From assembly GCA_900472295.1 (NCBI GenBank), contig UCIA01000030.1:122150-186149 (forward strand): a stretch of DNA of 64,000 nucleotides. The letters run 5' to 3'. A program made the position numbers and the translations under genes. This DNA is from Hyphomicrobiales bacterium. GTDB taxonomy: Bacteria; Pseudomonadota; Alphaproteobacteria; Rhizobiales; Rhizobiaceae. Each line of letters opens with the position of its first letter. Within the stretch, counting starts at the first letter, position 1. This document shows, piece by piece, positions 1-8,606 of the stretch. The notes under the pieces were generated by a model. The model was not told where the DNA came from. It did no database searches and saw nothing but the letters and a program-made list of their open reading frames with translations.

Positions 1-378
1 GACCGCGGCAGCCGCAACGATTGCCAGCGGGAAAGTCAGCCACCAGGGCAGCGTGGTATCGAAGGTGAGGCAGACCACGGCGACGCCGAGGCCGGCAATA
101 TAGGCCTGCCCCTCGGTGCCGATGTTGAACAGGCCGCAATGTGCGGCCACCGCCACCGACAGGCCGGTGAAGATGAAGGTGGTGGCGTAGAACAGCGTGA
201 AAGCGATGCCGGTTCCCTTGCCGAAGGCGCCTTCGACCAGGATGACTGCGGCCCGGAACGGATTTTCGCCGACCAGCATGACAACGAAACCGGCGACGAT
301 GAAGGCCACCGACAGATTGATCAGCGGGATCAACCCATAGTCGGCCCAGGCCGGCAGCTTGGCGTAAGGCGTGCTCAT
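1..378 (-). CDS. ABC transporter permease, nucleoside/sugar type (partial at window edge)
   Basis: Inner-membrane permease of a BmpA/NupP-type importer, probably for nucleosides or related sugars. Only the first 126 residues lie in the window; the gene runs off the left edge. The visible protein starts MSTPYAKLPAW, has a hydrophobic segment at about residues 18-40, and carries the run GLFNIGTEGQAYIAGL, which is typical of BPD_transp_2 permeases. Its ATG overlaps the stop of the upstream ATPase gene (ATGA), so the two are translationally coupled. The substrate is inferred from the family only; the binding lipoprotein and second permease are not in view. Confidence 0.85.
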   Translation of the reverse strand, partial: MSTPYAKLPAWADYGLIPLINLSVAFIVAGFVVMLVGENPFRAAVILVEGAFGKGTGIAFTLFYATTFIFTGLSVAVAAHCGLFNIGTEGQAYIAGLGVAVVCLTFDTTLPWWLTFPLAIVAAAAV

Positions 379-1907
379 TCCGCAGCCTCCTGGCGCTCGA
401 CACCCGCCATCAAAAGACCAAGCTCGCCTTCGGTCGCCTCCGGGCCACGCTCGCCGACGATGCGGCCGGCAAACATCACCAGGATACGGTCGGACAGCGA
501 GCGTATCTCATCGAGCTCGACCGACACCACCAGCACCGCCTTGCCCTGGTCGCGCATGGCGATCAGCCGTTTGTGGATGAATTCGATGGCGCCGACATCG
601 ACGCCGCGCGTCGGCTGGCCGACGATGAGAACGCCCGGGTCTTGTTCCATCTCCCGCGCCAGCACGATCTTCTGCTGGTTGCCGCCGGAGAAATTCGCCG
701 TCTTCAGCCGCGGATTGCCGGGACGGATATCGTATTTCTCGATCTTGTCCTTGGCATCGGCCATGATCGCGTCGATGTTGAGGAACGGACCTTTCAAGTA
801 ACGAGGGTCGTGGTGATAGCCGAGGATCGAATTCTCGTTCTCCTCGAAGGCCAGCACCAGCCCGACATGATGGCGGTCCTCCGGCACATGAGCCAGGCCC
901 CTGTCGCGCAATTCGCCGGGGTCGGCCGCCCCGGTCAGGTCGATCGGCTTGCCGTCGAGCATGACAGAGCCGGACACGGCGCGCCTGATGCCGGAAATAG
1001 CCTCCAGCAGTTCGGACTGACCGTTGCCGGCGACGCCGGCTATGCCAACGATCTCGCCCGCTTTGATATCGAAGGAGATGTCGTCAACCATGGTGACGCC
1101 GCGGGAATCCTTCACCGTCAGGTTCTTGACCGCCAGCTTGACGTTGCCAGCCTCCGCCTCGCCCTTTTCGACGCGAAGCAGGACGCGCCGCCCGACCATC
1201 AGCTCGGCTAGCTCCTCGACGGTGGTCTTTTTGGTCTCGCGTGTCGCCACCATCGTGCCCTGCCGCATCACCGAGACATTGTCGGTGATGGCCATGATCT
1301 CGCGCAATTTGTGGGTGATCAGCACCACCGTTTTGCCCTGCTCCTTCAATTGCTTGAGGATGCGGAACAAATGGTCGGCCTCGGCGGGCGTCAGCACGCC
1401 CGTCGGCTCGTCGAGGATCAGGATTTCGGCGCCGCGATAGAGCGCCTTGAGGATTTCAACCCGCTGCTGCAGGCCGACCGGCAGTTCCTCGATGATGGCA
1501 TCGGGATCGACTTCCAGCCCGTATTCGCGTTCGAGCCGCTCGAGTTCGGAGCGCGCCTTGGCGATGCTCTTTTTCAGCAGCGCGTCGCTCTCCGCGCCGA
1601 GGATGATGTTTTCCAGCACCGTGAAATTGTCGACCAGCATGAAATGCTGGTGCACCATGCCGATGCCGAGCGCGATGGCGTCATTGGACGTCTTGATCGA
1701 GGCCGGCTTGCCGCCGACGCGGATCTCGCCGCTGTCGGCCTGGTAGAAGCCGTAGAGAATCGACATCAATGTCGATTTGCCGGCGCCGTTCTCGCCGACA
1801 ATGCCGTGGATGGTGCCGCGCGCGATCTCCAGATTGATGTCTCGATTGGCGCGAACGGCGCCAAAACTCTTGTTGATGCCGATCAGCTCGATTGCGGCTT
1901 GCGCCAT
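375..1907 (-). CDS. ABC transporter ATP-binding protein, double-domain (nucleoside/ribose type)
   Basis: Energises the importer whose permease follows. The 510-residue protein has two fused ATPase domains, as in RbsA, NupA and YufO. Domain 1 (about 5-240) has Walker A GENGAGKST, signature LPVGLQQRVEIL and Walker B LILDEPTGVL. Domain 2 (about 258-500) has a degenerate Walker A (GVAGNGQSE) and signature FSGGNQQKI followed by a VGQPTRGVD segment in place of the usual Walker B acidic motif, the usual asymmetry of this class. It starts at ATG 1907 and its TGA overlaps the permease start. Purine nucleoside or related uptake is the likely role, inferred from YufO-like features. Confidence 0.93.
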   Translation of the reverse strand: MAQAAIELIGINKSFGAVRANRDINLEIARGTIHGIVGENGAGKSTLMSILYGFYQADSGEIRVGGKPASIKTSNDAIALGIGMVHQHFMLVDNFTVLENIILGAESDALLKKSIAKARSELERLEREYGLEVDPDAIIEELPVGLQQRVEILKALYRGAEILILDEPTGVLTPAEADHLFRILKQLKEQGKTVVLITHKLREIMAITDNVSVMRQGTMVATRETKKTTVEELAELMVGRRVLLRVEKGEAEAGNVKLAVKNLTVKDSRGVTMVDDISFDIKAGEIVGIAGVAGNGQSELLEAISGIRRAVSGSVMLDGKPIDLTGAADPGELRDRGLAHVPEDRHHVGLVLAFEENENSILGYHHDPRYLKGPFLNIDAIMADAKDKIEKYDIRPGNPRLKTANFSGGNQQKIVLAREMEQDPGVLIVGQPTRGVDVGAIEFIHKRLIAMRDQGKAVLVVSVELDEIRSLSDRILVMFAGRIVGERGPEATEGELGLLMAGVERQEAAE

Positions 1908-2123
1908 GCAGCCTGTCCCACTCTTATTTTTTTATCGCTTGGTCAAAATGCCTAGCATGATGCCCCGTCCGTGCCAATTGGCGGCGCAACCATCACTCTC
2001 GACAAATCCCGGTGCGCTTGTCAATTTCGAACGTGACCGGAGACCTTCACATTCACTAATATGCAGAACTTGGAATTCGCATCATTTTGAAACTGCGCGT
2101 GTAGAGACCAAAGGATTTTCTCA

Positions 2124-2333
2124 ATGATCATGCCTGTCGACCGGCTGACGACGCTGGAAATCCGCGCCACCGAGCAGGAAAAGACCATCGAGGAATTGTC
2201 CGGCCAGATCGCCGAGCAGTGGCAGGTGATCGAGCGCATGCAACGCAAGCTGGATGCGCTGACCAACCGTTTCCTCGCGCTGGAGGAGCAGTCGGCAGCC
2301 GATGTGCCGATAACCAAACCGCCGCACTGGTAG
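2124..2333 (+). CDS. slyX: SlyX family protein
   Basis: Small coiled-coil protein of the SlyX family (69 residues, usual family length about 70). The sequence is a continuous amphipathic helix (heptad-like pattern from residue 5 to 50: RLTTLEIRATEQEKTIEEL) and ends in the family's KPPHW-type tail. The ATG at 2124 is used; an in-frame ATG lies two codons later. Function is not established for the family. A gene for an anti-sigma-like membrane protein follows 13 bp downstream, so the two are probably cotranscribed. Confidence 0.85.
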   Translation: MIMPVDRLTTLEIRATEQEKTIEELSGQIAEQWQVIERMQRKLDALTNRFLALEEQSAADVPITKPPHW

Positions 2334-2346
2334 CGAGGAGAAGCCG

Positions 2347-2766
2347 ATGGCCAGTGAAAGCGATCGCGTTGCCCGTGCCGGCGACTATGTGCTTGGCCTG
2401 ATGAACGACCGCGACCGTGAGCGTGCCGAGCGCGACCTGGAGATCGACCCTGCCTTTCGCGACACTGTGATGCGGCTGGCCGAGCGCATGCATGTCTTCG
2501 ATCGCACGGGGCGGCCGTCGGGCGGTGATGTCAGCTGGCAACTGATCTCGCAACGCATCGCCGAACTGCCGCAAATGCGTGTGGTCGGTAAGGACGAGGT
2601 AAGGCCCACGCCAGTGATCCGCAGGCTGGAACGCCGGCCCTACGGCGTCGGCGTGCACGCGCTCGGCGGCCGCCGCGGCGCCGTCATCGCCATCGCGCTG
2701 ATCGTGGTGTTTGCGTTGGGGTACTTGGCGGGCTTGTTGTCGACGGGTGGTGTGCTTCTGCCCTGA
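2347..2766 (+). CDS. Orphan anti-sigma-factor-like single-pass membrane protein
   Basis: A 139-residue protein. Residues 10-50 (AGDYVLGLMNDRDRERAERD, then a DPAFRD motif) look like the N-terminal sigma-binding helices of RskA/ChrR-like anti-sigma factors. A basic linker follows, then one membrane helix at about 112-132 (AVIAIALIVVFALGYLAG) and almost no periplasmic part. The usual large C-terminal sensor domain is absent. A strong ribosome site (GAGGAG) precedes ATG 2347. No sigma factor gene is adjacent; its neighbour is slyX. Anti-sigma activity is inferred from the N-terminal resemblance only. Confidence 0.6.
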   Translation: MASESDRVARAGDYVLGLMNDRDRERAERDLEIDPAFRDTVMRLAERMHVFDRTGRPSGGDVSWQLISQRIAELPQMRVVGKDEVRPTPVIRRLERRPYGVGVHALGGRRGAVIAIALIVVFALGYLAGLLSTGGVLLP

Positions 2767-2830
2767 TCGGCGGAGCAAATCACATATGGCGATCCCGTCT
2801 CGGCTTCGCCGAGCCCGCAACGCCGGAACT

Positions 2831-2880
2831 GCCGATCTCCCCCCTTGCGGGGGAGATGGCCGGCAGGCCAGAGGGGGGTG
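2831..2880 (+). repeat. Intergenic palindromic repeat, copy R1
   Basis: GC-rich element with an internal hairpin (ATCTCCCCC / GGGGGAGAT around TTGCG) followed by a GCCGGCAGG..CAGAGGGGGG tail. The same element recurs in inverted orientation at 2951-2999 and elsewhere in this window (46601, 46711, 49521, 49631, 61545, 63879). It is of the kind seen widely in Mesorhizobium intergenic regions. Confidence 0.85.
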
Positions 2881-2950
2881 TGAAGGATCGCCAACCTGAA
2901 TGGCTTCGCCGCGAATGATCCGATGCGTTGGCTGATAGGCCGAGGGACAG

Positions 2951-2999
2951 CCCCCTCTGCCTTGCCAGGCATCTTCCCCGCAAGGGGGGAGATCGGCAG
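2951..2999 (-). repeat. Intergenic palindromic repeat, copy R2 (inverted to R1)
   Basis: Reverse-complement copy of R1, starting CCCCCTCTGCC and ending with the GGGGGGAGAT hairpin arm. R1 and R2 are about 70 bp apart, so a transcript through this convergent intergenic region (2767-3034) could fold into a long stem. That could act as a bidirectional terminator between the anti-sigma-like gene and slt. Confidence 0.85.
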
Positions 3000-3034
3000 C
3001 TTCAGCGAAATCGCCTATCGAGCCGTCGGTAGCC

Positions 3035-5083
3035 TCAGCTCCGTCCGTTCACCAGATCCCCAACAATGTCGTACTTCCCCGAAATACGCATCTTGTAGAC
3101 TTCGTAATTCTCCATCACGCGCTGCACGTAACTTCTTGTTTCCGTGTAGGGAATCCGCTCGATCCAGTCGACGACGGCATCGATGCCCTTGCCGCGCGGG
3201 TCGCCGTATCTGGCCACCCATTGGCTGGCGCGGTTGGGGCCGGCATTGTAGCCGGCGAAGGTCAGCACATAGGAGCCGCCGAAGCGGTCGAGCTGCTCGC
3301 CGAGAAAGGCGGCGCCCAGCGTCGCATTGTAGCCGGCATCGCTGGTCAGCCGATCCGGCGAGAAGGTCAAGCCGGCCTTCTTCGCCAATTGCTTTGCCGT
3401 GCCCGGCATCAGCTGCAGCAGGCCGCGCGCGCCGGCGCTGGAGACGGCGCCGACATTGAACTCGCTTTCCTGGCGCGCGATCGCATAGGCCAGCGCCTTA
3501 CCCGAGCCGGAAATGTCGGCGGTGTCGGGAATGACGCCCAGCGGATGCGACAGCGCTCCGACATCGATGCCGCGCGCGCCGGCGATCTTGCCGATCTTCA
3601 GCGCCATGAAATGATTGCCTTGCTTTTCCGCCAATACGGCAAGCAGCGCCAGTTCACCGGGGCTGGTCAACTGTCCGGCGAGGTCGCGGTAGAGCGTCTC
3701 GGCATAGCGGTCATAGCCCGCTTCCTGCAGCCGTTTGATGGCGCTGACGGCTTCACGGCCGTCAAAGCTTTGGCGGTCGGCGGTGCTTGGCTCGGGATAG
3801 ACGATGTTCAGCGTGCGCAGGCCAACCCGTTCCGCCGCCAACTGGCCGTAGAAAGTCGTGCCATAGGACGCCGCCTTGGTGAAATAGCCCTTCGCATCGC
3901 CGGGACCGCCGACTTCCGCCGCGCGGCCAAGCCAGTAATAGGCACGTGACAGCGACATCGGCCCCTGCGCGAGATCGGCGATGCGGGCAAAATGGGTCGA
4001 GGCCGTCGCGGAATCGTTGAGCCCGCGCAGCGCATACCAGCCGGCGTGGAATTCAGCTTCCGCCGCACTGGTGGGACTTTCGGCGGCATGCGCGGCAACG
4101 ATCTTGTAGGCGGACTTCCAGTCGCCCTGGTCGACCAGTTCGCGCGACAGCACGCGGCGCTCGACCCACCAGGCATCGGGATCGACCAATGCGTCGCGAT
4201 TCGTTGGTGCTTTCAACACCACCGCCGCTGCGTCCGCAAACTTTCGCTGCTTGCGCAGATATTCGGCCTGCGCGAAGAAATAGCCGGCTGAGCGCAGTGC
4301 TGTGGGCACCGCCTTCAACAGCTTGGCCGTGTTCTTGTCGCCTCGGGAGGCGGCCGCCCAGGCATCGGCCAATGGCTGCGCGCCGGCAAGCGCGGCAACA
4401 CGCTGAGCGGAATTTACCCGGTCGGCATAAAACATCCGCTCCATGCGGAAACGATGGTCGGCAACCGGGATGATGGCGCCGAACTCCCTGATGACGGCCG
4501 CCTCGTCCCTGGCTTCCAGCTTTTCGGTGCGCCAGAACGGCGACAGCACCGAGAGCGCCGCCTTGGTATTGCCCAGCGCCACATAGGAGCGGGCCAGGAT
4601 CACCACGCCCTCGAAGGTCAGCGGCTGGCTGCCGCCAAAGGCCTTCACCACGGTCTGCGGCGACGGGCTTTCGCGGTAGAGTGCGCGCTCGCTGTTCTTG
4701 CGCAAGGCGATGGTGCCCGGCCAGCTCGGCAGCATCTTTGCGGTATCGGCAATCTCGGTGCTCGGCACACGGTCGCCACCATAGAGCGCGATCGCCCAGG
4801 CCAGGATATGGCGGTCGAGCGACTTGGCCGGCAAGGTCTCGCGCACGGCGCGTGCCGCGGCAATATCGCCGGTCGCCAACGCGTCGAGACCGCTTTTCAA
4901 CACGACGATGCTGGCGGAGGGCGCATCGGTCTGCGCCCCGTCCTGCAGGGCCCTATCCTGTAGACTGGGCATCGGGATCGACGAGGTCGTCTGCTCGTCG
5001 ACGCTCTCGTTTGCCGCCGTCCCCGCTATCAGCAGGGCAACGGCGCCAAGCAATGCGAAGCGGAGTGGCCGACTGGCCGGCAT
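3035..5083 (-). CDS. slt: Soluble lytic murein transglycosylase
   Basis: Periplasmic enzyme that cleaves the glycan strands of peptidoglycan, releasing 1,6-anhydromuropeptides. The 682-residue protein has an N-terminal signal segment (LRFALLGAVALLIAGTAA, about residues 6-23), a long alpha-helical superhelix region (about 60-500), and a C-terminal GH23 SLT domain (about 520-650). The domain has the motif AIARQESEFNVGAVSSAGA with the catalytic Glu in RQES, then GLLQLMPGTAK and the AGYNAGPNR segment. The stop lies next to the R1/R2 repeats and the start is divergent from dapA. Family assignment is firm. Confidence 0.93.
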   Translation of the reverse strand: MPASRPLRFALLGAVALLIAGTAANESVDEQTTSSIPMPSLQDRALQDGAQTDAPSASIVVLKSGLDALATGDIAAARAVRETLPAKSLDRHILAWAIALYGGDRVPSTEIADTAKMLPSWPGTIALRKNSERALYRESPSPQTVVKAFGGSQPLTFEGVVILARSYVALGNTKAALSVLSPFWRTEKLEARDEAAVIREFGAIIPVADHRFRMERMFYADRVNSAQRVAALAGAQPLADAWAAASRGDKNTAKLLKAVPTALRSAGYFFAQAEYLRKQRKFADAAAVVLKAPTNRDALVDPDAWWVERRVLSRELVDQGDWKSAYKIVAAHAAESPTSAAEAEFHAGWYALRGLNDSATASTHFARIADLAQGPMSLSRAYYWLGRAAEVGGPGDAKGYFTKAASYGTTFYGQLAAERVGLRTLNIVYPEPSTADRQSFDGREAVSAIKRLQEAGYDRYAETLYRDLAGQLTSPGELALLAVLAEKQGNHFMALKIGKIAGARGIDVGALSHPLGVIPDTADISGSGKALAYAIARQESEFNVGAVSSAGARGLLQLMPGTAKQLAKKAGLTFSPDRLTSDAGYNATLGAAFLGEQLDRFGGSYVLTFAGYNAGPNRASQWVARYGDPRGKGIDAVVDWIERIPYTETRSYVQRVMENYEVYKMRISGKYDIVGDLVNGRS

Positions 5084-5331
5084 GGTCTTTATGTCTTCCT
5101 TGGTTGCGGCATTTCACCAGCAGGCCGAGATGCCTTGAAGCCTAGACTTAGGTCGTGAAGAGCCCGTAAACAAAGGGTTATCGAGGCCGTTCGAATTGCG
5201 CTTGCTGGCACCATCGGCATGCTTGCCGCGCAACCGTGTCGAGACTATGGTGCGCGGCTTCGCTTTCGGCTAGAAGGCGCCGACGCTAAAACACGTCAAG
5301 AAACCCTAGAAGTCCCAAGGAGTTGGACGAC

Positions 5332-6213
5332 ATGCTGAGAGGCTCGCTTACTGCGCTCGTGACACCGTTCGAAAAGAGCGGGCGTTTCGACGAGAAAGCC
5401 TTTCGCGCGCTTGTCGAATGGCAACTCGCAGAGGGCACCACAGGCCTCGTCCCGGTCGGCACCACCGGCGAATCGCCGACGCTGTCGCATGACGAGCACC
5501 GTCATGTCATCAAGGTCTGCATCGAGGTGGCCAAGGGCCGCGTTCCGGTCGTCGCCGGCGCCGGCTCCAACAACACCGAGGAAGCAGTCGGGCTTGTGCA
5601 ATATGCCGAGAAGGCCGGCGCCGATGCCGCACTGGTCGTCACGCCCTACTACAACAGGCCGACGCAGCGCGGCCTCTACGAGCATTTCGCCGCCGTCGCC
5701 AGGGCGACCAAGCTGCCGATCATCATCTACAACATCCCGCCGCGCTCGGTCATCGACATGATGCCGGAGACGATGGGCAGGCTGGCACACGACTTCAAGA
5801 ACATCGTCGGCGTCAAGGATGCGACCGGCAAGGTCGAGCGTGCGTCCGAGCAGCGCGCCACCTGCGGCAAGGAGTTCATCCAGCTTTCGGGTGAGGATGC
5901 CTCCGCACTCGGCTTCAACGCGCATGGCGGCGTCGGAGCCATTTCGGTGACGTCGAATGTCGCGCCGCGCCTCTGCGCCGAGTTCCAGGAGGCAACGCTT
6001 TCCGGCGACAGCGCCAAGGCGCTGGAACTGCAGGATCGGCTGCTGCCATTGCACAAGGCGATTTTCATCGAACCCGGTGTCTCCGGCGCCAAATATGCGC
6101 TGTCGAAGCTGGGCAAGATCGAAAACGTGCTGCGCTCGCCGCTCGTCACTGTCGAGGACTCGACTGCGGCAAAGCTCGACGCGGCATTGAAGCACGCCGG
6201 CTTGATTAATTAG
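5332..6213 (+). CDS. dapA: 4-hydroxy-tetrahydrodipicolinate synthase
   Basis: Condenses pyruvate with aspartate semialdehyde, the first committed step of lysine and diaminopimelate synthesis. The 293-residue TIM barrel starts MLRGSLTALVTPF, has the PVGTTGESPTL motif, the catalytic Tyr133 in IIYNIPPRS and the Schiff-base Lys162 in VGVKDATG. ATG 5332 is chosen because AAGGAG (5317-5322) sits nine bases upstream; a TTG at 5323 directly abuts that site and is unlikely. smpB follows 25 bp downstream on the same strand, a common alphaproteobacterial arrangement. Confidence 0.97.
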   Translation: MLRGSLTALVTPFEKSGRFDEKAFRALVEWQLAEGTTGLVPVGTTGESPTLSHDEHRHVIKVCIEVAKGRVPVVAGAGSNNTEEAVGLVQYAEKAGADAALVVTPYYNRPTQRGLYEHFAAVARATKLPIIIYNIPPRSVIDMMPETMGRLAHDFKNIVGVKDATGKVERASEQRATCGKEFIQLSGEDASALGFNAHGGVGAISVTSNVAPRLCAEFQEATLSGDSAKALELQDRLLPLHKAIFIEPGVSGAKYALSKLGKIENVLRSPLVTVEDSTAAKLDAALKHAGLIN

Positions 6214-6238
6214 GGATGAGGCGCCACCTCTCCACATC

Positions 6239-6718
6239 ATGAACCAGGTCAGAAAAGCCGATCCAAACAACAAGACCGTCTCGGAAAACCGCAAGGCGCG
6301 GTTTTCCTATGAGGTGCTCGACACTGTCGAGGCCGGCCTGGTGCTGACCGGCACCGAGGTCAAGTCTCTGCGTCAGGGCCAGGCCAACATCCAGGACAGC
6401 TACGCCTCGGTCGAGGGCGGCGAGATCTGGCTGATCAACTCCTATCTGCCGGAATATCTGCAGGCCAACCGCTTCAACCACGAGCCGAGGCGGCGCCGCA
6501 AGCTGCTGCTCAACAAGCGCGAGATGGCAAAACTGTCGCAGAGCATCGACCGCGAAGGCATGACGCTGGTGCCGCTGAAAATCTATTTCAACGATCAGGG
6601 CCGCGCCAAGCTTCTGCTCGCCGTCGGCCGCGGCAAGAAACTGCACGACAAGCGCGAGACGGAAAAACAGCGCGACTGGTCGCGCGAAAAGGGCCGGCTC
6701 ATGAAGGAGCGTGGCTAG
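6239..6718 (+). CDS. smpB: SsrA-binding protein SmpB
   Basis: Partner of tmRNA in trans-translation; it delivers SsrA to stalled ribosomes. At 159 residues it has normal length. Recognisable segments are the NRKARFSYEVLDTVEAGLVL start of the OB-fold barrel, GTEVKSLRQGQANIQDSYA, LLLNKREMAKL, and the basic C-terminal tail GRGKKLHDKRETEKQRDW, which inserts in the decoding centre. It is probably cotranscribed with dapA. No tmRNA gene was recognised in the window. Confidence 0.97.
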   Translation: MNQVRKADPNNKTVSENRKARFSYEVLDTVEAGLVLTGTEVKSLRQGQANIQDSYASVEGGEIWLINSYLPEYLQANRFNHEPRRRRKLLLNKREMAKLSQSIDREGMTLVPLKIYFNDQGRAKLLLAVGRGKKLHDKRETEKQRDWSREKGRLMKERG

Positions 6719-6804
6719 GAACTCGGGCTACAGCCAAGAAAAGCCAGACATTTCGGCTTTCAAGCCTCGAATAGCCGCAGCAGCGAGACACGACGGGGAA
6801 TGGC

Positions 6805-7545
6805 TTGAAGAACCGGATCATCCTCTGGGTGGCGGCCAGTCTGGTCCTTGCCGGCATCGTCGCGGCGGGCGGCTTCTTTTATTTCCAGACCTTCTCGCCG
6901 GATCGTGACAGCTATCCGGTCAGGGGCATCGACGTTTCCCATCATCAGCGCGAGATCGATTGGCGCCGCGTTGCGGCCGACGATGTCGCCTTCGCCATCA
7001 TCAAGGCGACCGAGGGTGGCGACCATGTCGACGATGCCTTCGCCAAGAATCTGCGCGAGGCCCGCGCGGCCGGCCTTGCGGTCGGCGCCTATCACTTCTT
7101 CACCTTCTGCCGGCCGGGTGCCGACCAGGCGAAAAATTTCATTTCGGTAGTGCCGAACGATCAGCCACTGCTGCCGCCGGTGGTCGACATCGAATTCGGC
7201 GGCAATTGTCCGCAACGGCCGACCCCCGAGCAACTGAATGCCGAGCTCGCCGCTTTCCTCGGCCCAGTCGAAGCCACCTTCGGCAAGGCCGCGATCGTCT
7301 ACCTGACCGATGAGGCGGAGGGGGCCTATGCCGGGAAAATCGCCGTTCGTCCGCTCTGGCGCCGCTCATTGCTCCTGGAGCCGGATCACAACGACTGGGT
7401 CTACTGGCAGTACCACAATATGGGCCGCATCGACGGCATCACGGGCGACGTCGATCTGAACGTGCTGAAGGGTGGGCGGGAGAGACTGGCTGAGTTGTTT
7501 GCCGCGCCCGAATTGGTCTCTCCGCAAACGTCTCCATCGCCCTGA
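6805..7545 (+). CDS. Glycoside hydrolase family 25 muramidase (lysozyme-like), membrane-anchored or secreted
   Basis: Predicted to hydrolyse the MurNAc-GlcNAc bond of peptidoglycan. The 246-residue protein has an N-terminal membrane/signal helix (residues 5-29) and then a complete GH25 barrel. The barrel has RGIDVSHHQ with Asp43, AFIIKATEG-like AFAIIKATEG, and the catalytic pair Asp128/Glu130 in VVDIEF. The start is TTG 6805 behind GGGGAA; the nearby ATG at 6800 runs into a stop at once. A decayed copy of codons 153-226 lies 1,820 bp downstream at 9081-9330. The role could be wall remodelling or interbacterial; neither is shown. Confidence 0.88.
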   Translation: MKNRIILWVAASLVLAGIVAAGGFFYFQTFSPDRDSYPVRGIDVSHHQREIDWRRVAADDVAFAIIKATEGGDHVDDAFAKNLREARAAGLAVGAYHFFTFCRPGADQAKNFISVVPNDQPLLPPVVDIEFGGNCPQRPTPEQLNAELAAFLGPVEATFGKAAIVYLTDEAEGAYAGKIAVRPLWRRSLLLEPDHNDWVYWQYHNMGRIDGITGDVDLNVLKGGRERLAELFAAPELVSPQTSPSP

Positions 7546-7568
7546 ACGGACTTTGGCTACCCACAGCC

Positions 7569-8495
7569 TCACGCAGGTCTGGAAATGGCTGAAAAAGCCA
7601 TCCCTGCAGCCATGATCAGGATGGCGGCGAACTGGATGCCGGTCGGCGTTTCCCCGAGCACCGTCATGGCGATCAGCACCGTTGCGATCGGCACGCATGG
7701 CATGAACAGCGATGCCGCCTGCGACCCCAGCTGTCGGACGATATAGGTAAAGAGGAACATGGCGGCCGCACCGGCCAAGAACCCTTGAATGACGATCTGG
7801 CTGGCGATCTCGGCCACTGATGCGGCGTGGAGGCCGCTCGGGGCAAAGAGATAGAGCAGCGGTAGCGGCACGCATGACAGGAGCACGACCGTTGCGGTCG
7901 CCGTAACCGGGTCGACGCGCCAGCGCCGCACGAGAACTGCATAGGCGGCAAACATCGCGCCCGATGCGACGAACAGAAGATCGCCGAAGAAGACGTCCTT
8001 CATGTTGCCGCCGATGTTCGCCGGCGCAATGAACAGGGTCAGCCCGGCGATGATGGCGGCGACACCGACGGTTCGCTGGCGCGAGACTTTGTCGGTGGTT
8101 GCGATGTACGACAGCACGAACGAGAAGAACACGATCGAGGCAGGGCAGAGTGCCGCCCCATGGGCGGCAGGCGCGTAGGTGAGACCCCAATTGATGATGA
8201 TCGGGTAGGGCAGTCCGGCCAGCGCCGTCAGCGTCAAGGCACGCCGCCAGCCCAATGCCTTGCCGGTCGCCAGGCCGCTTCTCCAGATGACCGGCAGCAT
8301 GACCATGCCGGCGCCGACAAAGCGCAAGGTCGCGAGATCCGTCGCCGTCAGATGCTCCCGCAGGCTGAAGCGGGCGGCGACGAACTGCACGGCGTAAATG
8401 CCGATCATGGCCAGGCCCGCAAGGATTGCCGGCTTCGTGTTTCGGTCCTCTGCCGCCAGCATTCTCGATCCGCTCAATCCTGCCGGCGGAGGCAT
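7569..8495 (-). CDS. EamA/DMT-family transporter
   Basis: Inner-membrane metabolite exporter of the drug/metabolite transporter superfamily, 308 residues with about ten hydrophobic helices and the internal duplication of two EamA domains (about 22-155 and 170-305). Second-half hallmarks include the GFLAGAAAMFLFTYIVRQLG segment. It is divergent from an Lrp/AsnC-type regulator with a palindrome between them, so export of an amino acid or similar metabolite under Lrp control is a reasonable inference. The pair sits between the GH25 gene and the decayed GH25 3' end. Confidence 0.88.
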   Translation of the reverse strand: MPPPAGLSGSRMLAAEDRNTKPAILAGLAMIGIYAVQFVAARFSLREHLTATDLATLRFVGAGMVMLPVIWRSGLATGKALGWRRALTLTALAGLPYPIIINWGLTYAPAAHGAALCPASIVFFSFVLSYIATTDKVSRQRTVGVAAIIAGLTLFIAPANIGGNMKDVFFGDLLFVASGAMFAAYAVLVRRWRVDPVTATATVVLLSCVPLPLLYLFAPSGLHAASVAEIASQIVIQGFLAGAAAMFLFTYIVRQLGSQAASLFMPCVPIATVLIAMTVLGETPTGIQFAAILIMAAGMAFSAISRPA

Positions 8496-8532
8496 TTCGC
8501 TCCGCGGCTTTCGTTGGAAACGCAGCCTATTG

Positions 8533-8566
8533 TCGAAAATAGTGCGATGAAATATGCTGTTTTCGA
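8533..8566. promoter_or_regulatory. Candidate Lrp operator between eamA-type gene and regulator
   Basis: Perfect 7-bp inverted arms TCGAAAA (8533-8539) and TTTTCGA (8560-8566) are separated by 20 bp in the 111-bp divergent intergenic region. Lrp/AsnC proteins typically bind AT-rich imperfect palindromes near their own genes. Binding is inferred. Confidence 0.4.
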
Positions 8567-8606
8567 GATTTGGAAGTGAAATTCACACAATGGAGGCGCT
8601 ACAAAC

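Noticed and set aside
2831..2999. CRISPR array or transposon ends at the inverted repeats
   Set aside because: No regular spacers, no transposase, and the same element occurs as scattered intergenic pairs.
5161..5260. Possible sigma-54 promoter (TGGCAC) upstream of dapA
   Set aside because: The matching TTGC half does not fall at the required 5-bp spacing.
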